Shown one piece after another: positions 61,918-64,000 of a stretch of 64,000 nt of DNA. Location of the stretch: the NCBI RefSeq assembly GCF_017654505.1, contig NC_054538.1, positions 27,367,674 through 27,431,673 on the forward strand, read 5' to 3'. A program made the position numbers and the translations under genes. Positions within the stretch are counted from its first letter, which is position 1. Every line of letters begins with the position of its first letter. The notes beneath the pieces are model-generated. The model did no database searches and had not been told where the DNA came from. It saw nothing but the letters and a program-made list of their open reading frames with translations. This stretch comes from Polyodon spathula. Its lineage: Eukaryota > Chordata > Actinopteri > Acipenseriformes > Polyodontidae.

Positions 61918-62939
61918 TAGGTTGAATCCTAAAAAACACTGGTTGTGGTTGTTGTGGTGGTGGTTGTTAGTATTAGTATTACTAGTAGTAGTTTAGAGTA
62001 CAGCCTATAGCCTATACAGATAACAGACTAACATCCACCCTAAGTAATGCTTTGTAGTTGGTTTCAGGCTGTACAAAACTGTAATAAATATAGGGGTATT
62101 TATTATTTGTAAGAAAATAGTATTAACCAGGCAAATTATTCAAATGCAGCATCGATGCGCGATTAGTTACAAAACTGCCTCTGCAATGTCTCTGCTCCTT
62201 CTCTCTCTCTGGCAGCTTGGCATCACCTCAGTTCCTTCTCCGTGTGTGGTAGCGCTCTTGATCAAATCCTTGAATCTAAACTGTTTAGCTGAAAAGCACT
62301 TTTTTTAAAACAAAGAATACAACAGCAACGACAACAATCTCCCTAACTTCCACGGAGTTGTGGGCTCTCTAAATGTTAAGTGCGAATTAACTTTTGTAAT
62401 TGTTTATCTTGACTAATCTGCAGCATTCTGACTACTGTGTCGTCTCGTTTAGTAACAAATTCAAGTTTGACTGAATTTTGTAACCGGATACTTTCAAGAC
62501 ATCAATTGTTCACTTAATCAAAAACAAAAAGAAGTTTGGCTGCATTTTTAAGCAGTGTATGCCTAAAATAAGAATTTAACGAACGTTGATGTAGGTGACG
62601 TTGCGTGGGCTACATTTCTACTGTACAGTATAGACCGAAGTTATAATAAGCAATGTTTAACATTAAGTGGCTATAAAAGTTAATGTCACACAATATATTT
62701 TATTCTACAGAACTGTTTTTATTAATACAAATACAGAGTGTTATTTTTGTGTGACTAGGTTGTAAAACAAATGTATAAATTCCTGTCAAGCTCACAATAA
62801 TATTCTCTGAAGTAAATGCAACAAGTAAACAAAACCTGTTCATTGTCATAAATACAATAAGTGAACTATATCTGTTAATTTTTGAACATTTATAATTATA
62901 AAAACAGGCCCTACATCTTGTTCTAGTAGTTTACCTGCA

Positions 62940-63030
62940 CTATCAATTTATTATCGGTATCGGCCGATATGGGTAGATAACCATCAGCTATCAGTATCGG
63001 CCAAGAAAAACTTTTAGTGCACTCCTAATT
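62940..63030. mobile_element. hAT-like right terminus with TATCGG repeats
   Basis: Reverse complement begins TAGGAGTGCACTAAAAGTTT then TCTTGGCCGATAC and several CGATA/TATCGG words, a composition typical of fish hAT ends. A decayed partner may start near 61550 (GCACCGATGTAAGG, then GATCGGCAG). Exact left end and TSD not established. Confidence 0.5.
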
Positions 63031-63436
63031 TTTACAATTATGAGGTTTAGGAACAGTAGTTGTATGAAATGGATAACCACAATAACTAGCCCCAAATCCT
63101 GGCATCTATCTACATTATTGTTAAATTTTAAAGGACTTTTTCTGAATGTCCCTTTTTCCTAATGTAGCTCTTACACATCAATAGAAGGCTTGTGTTAACA
63201 CAAATCGCATAGATTTTGTGTCTCAATCTACTGTAGTTAGCTCAACCATTATTTAACCGTTTGCTGATGGAACTGCTGCTTCATTACAGGTTCACTGCGC
63301 ATCACCAGTGTCAAATGAAAAATGAAAAGATCCTCGAGCAGGTTCGGAAGCATTTAAACTAGAAAGGAAGGGGGGAGAAATCAACAAAAAAACAGAAGGG
63401 AGACCGCATCAAAACAAGAACAACAACTCAGGTAAG

Positions 63437-64000
63437 ACAACCATTAAATGTATTTATCTAAATGCTAGAAGTATCAGAAACAAAATTCTAGAACTTGAAG
63501 CTACTGCACTAACAGGTAACTATGATGTGATAGGTGTTACAGAAACGTGGTTGTCTGAGAGCGATGGGGACGAATTTAATATTTGTGGGTATACACTGTA
63601 TAGGAAAGACAGGCAGGACAGAAGAGGAGGAGGGGTAGCGCTATACATAAGAAACAGTCTTGAAGCCCAGGTGTTAAACCTGGACAAAGAAAATAAAACC
63701 GAATCAATATGGGTCAGAATAACGGACAAAAATTCAAAAGGCATAATAATAGGAGCATGCTATAGACCGCCAGATTCAGACGGTGAGCACAATAATCTGT
63801 TATACAATGACATTAGAAATGTGTGTAGCAAAGGAGAAGCCATACTAATGGGGGATTTCAACTTCCCCCAAATAAAATGGGAAAACCCGGTGGGTAGCGC
63901 GAAGGATGAAATAGAAATGGTGGAAATGACAAATGACTGCTTCCTAACACAATTTGTGAAGGCACCCACTAGAGGGGAGGCATGCCTTGATTTAGTCTTT
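63437..64000 (+). CDS. CR1/L2-like LINE ORF2, endonuclease domain, runs off the window
   Basis: 188 codons without a stop, continuing past the edge. It has no early ATG in the visible part, because the start lies upstream or in a non-ATG context. It reads KCIYLNARSIRNKILELEAT, YDVIGVTETWLSESDGDEFN, YRKDRQDRRGGGVALYIRNS, GIIIGACYRPPDSDG, EAILMGDFNFPQIKWENPV and APTRGEACLDLVF. NARSIRNK, TETWL (catalytic Glu), YRPP and GDFN (catalytic Asp, Asn) are the APE-type endonuclease motifs of CR1/L2/Rex LINEs, used to nick target DNA for reverse transcription. Codons are clean, so this copy may be young. RT domain expected beyond 64000. Confidence 0.9.

Overview
The window is vertebrate nuclear DNA. Its interrupted gene, GT-AG introns, (TA)n/(GATA)n microsatellites, tRNA-derived SINEs, and Tc1, hAT, DIRS-like and CR1/L2-like elements point to a ray-finned fish. 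The encoded protein stays close to the tetrapod orthologue, so a slowly evolving non-teleost lineage is possible, but that is a guess. I see no prokaryotic features.

One protein-coding gene dominates. It is the orthologue of MAP4K3 (GLK, a germinal-centre-kinase family MAP4K), on the minus strand. I located 32 coding exons between 51101 (5' side) and the stop codon at 2402-2404. All junctions are GT-AG and every phase joins, giving about 845 codons in one frame. They cover the kinase domain from the alpha-C helix through HRD, DFG and APE, a proline-rich linker, and the whole C-terminal citron-homology (CNH) domain. The first about 51 residues (the start of the kinase domain with the glycine loop and the ATP-binding lysine) were not found and probably lie beyond position 64000. 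If so, 51102-64000 is part of a very long 5' intron.

Layout in + coordinates: 1-2401 is the 3' UTR and downstream flank, with microsatellites and a small hairpin. 2402-16309 holds the CNH-domain exons; its introns carry a Tc1 element, a 400-bp foldback, a duplicated exon around a poly-T tract, a SINE, a DIRS-like remnant split by an hAT element, and a TIR element. 17061-30557 holds the linker exons, with a GATA microsatellite, a foldback, a second DIRS-like fragment and a LINE RT fragment. 36581-51101 holds the kinase exons, with three more Tc1 elements, a SINE and a TIR element. 51102-64000 is a repeat-rich intron: hAT with a nested SINE, a fifth Tc1 copy, a broken Harbinger Myb-like gene, an hAT end, and an open CR1/L2-type endonuclease frame running off the window edge.

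The clearest surprises are the in-frame, nearly perfect duplication of a 69-nt CNH exon (possibly an assembly artefact), two DIRS-like fragments carrying complementary halves of a tyrosine recombinase, hAT copies with intact 8-bp target duplications, and several long palindromes that would be transcribed inside map4k3 introns. I found no convincing undescribed multi-gene system.
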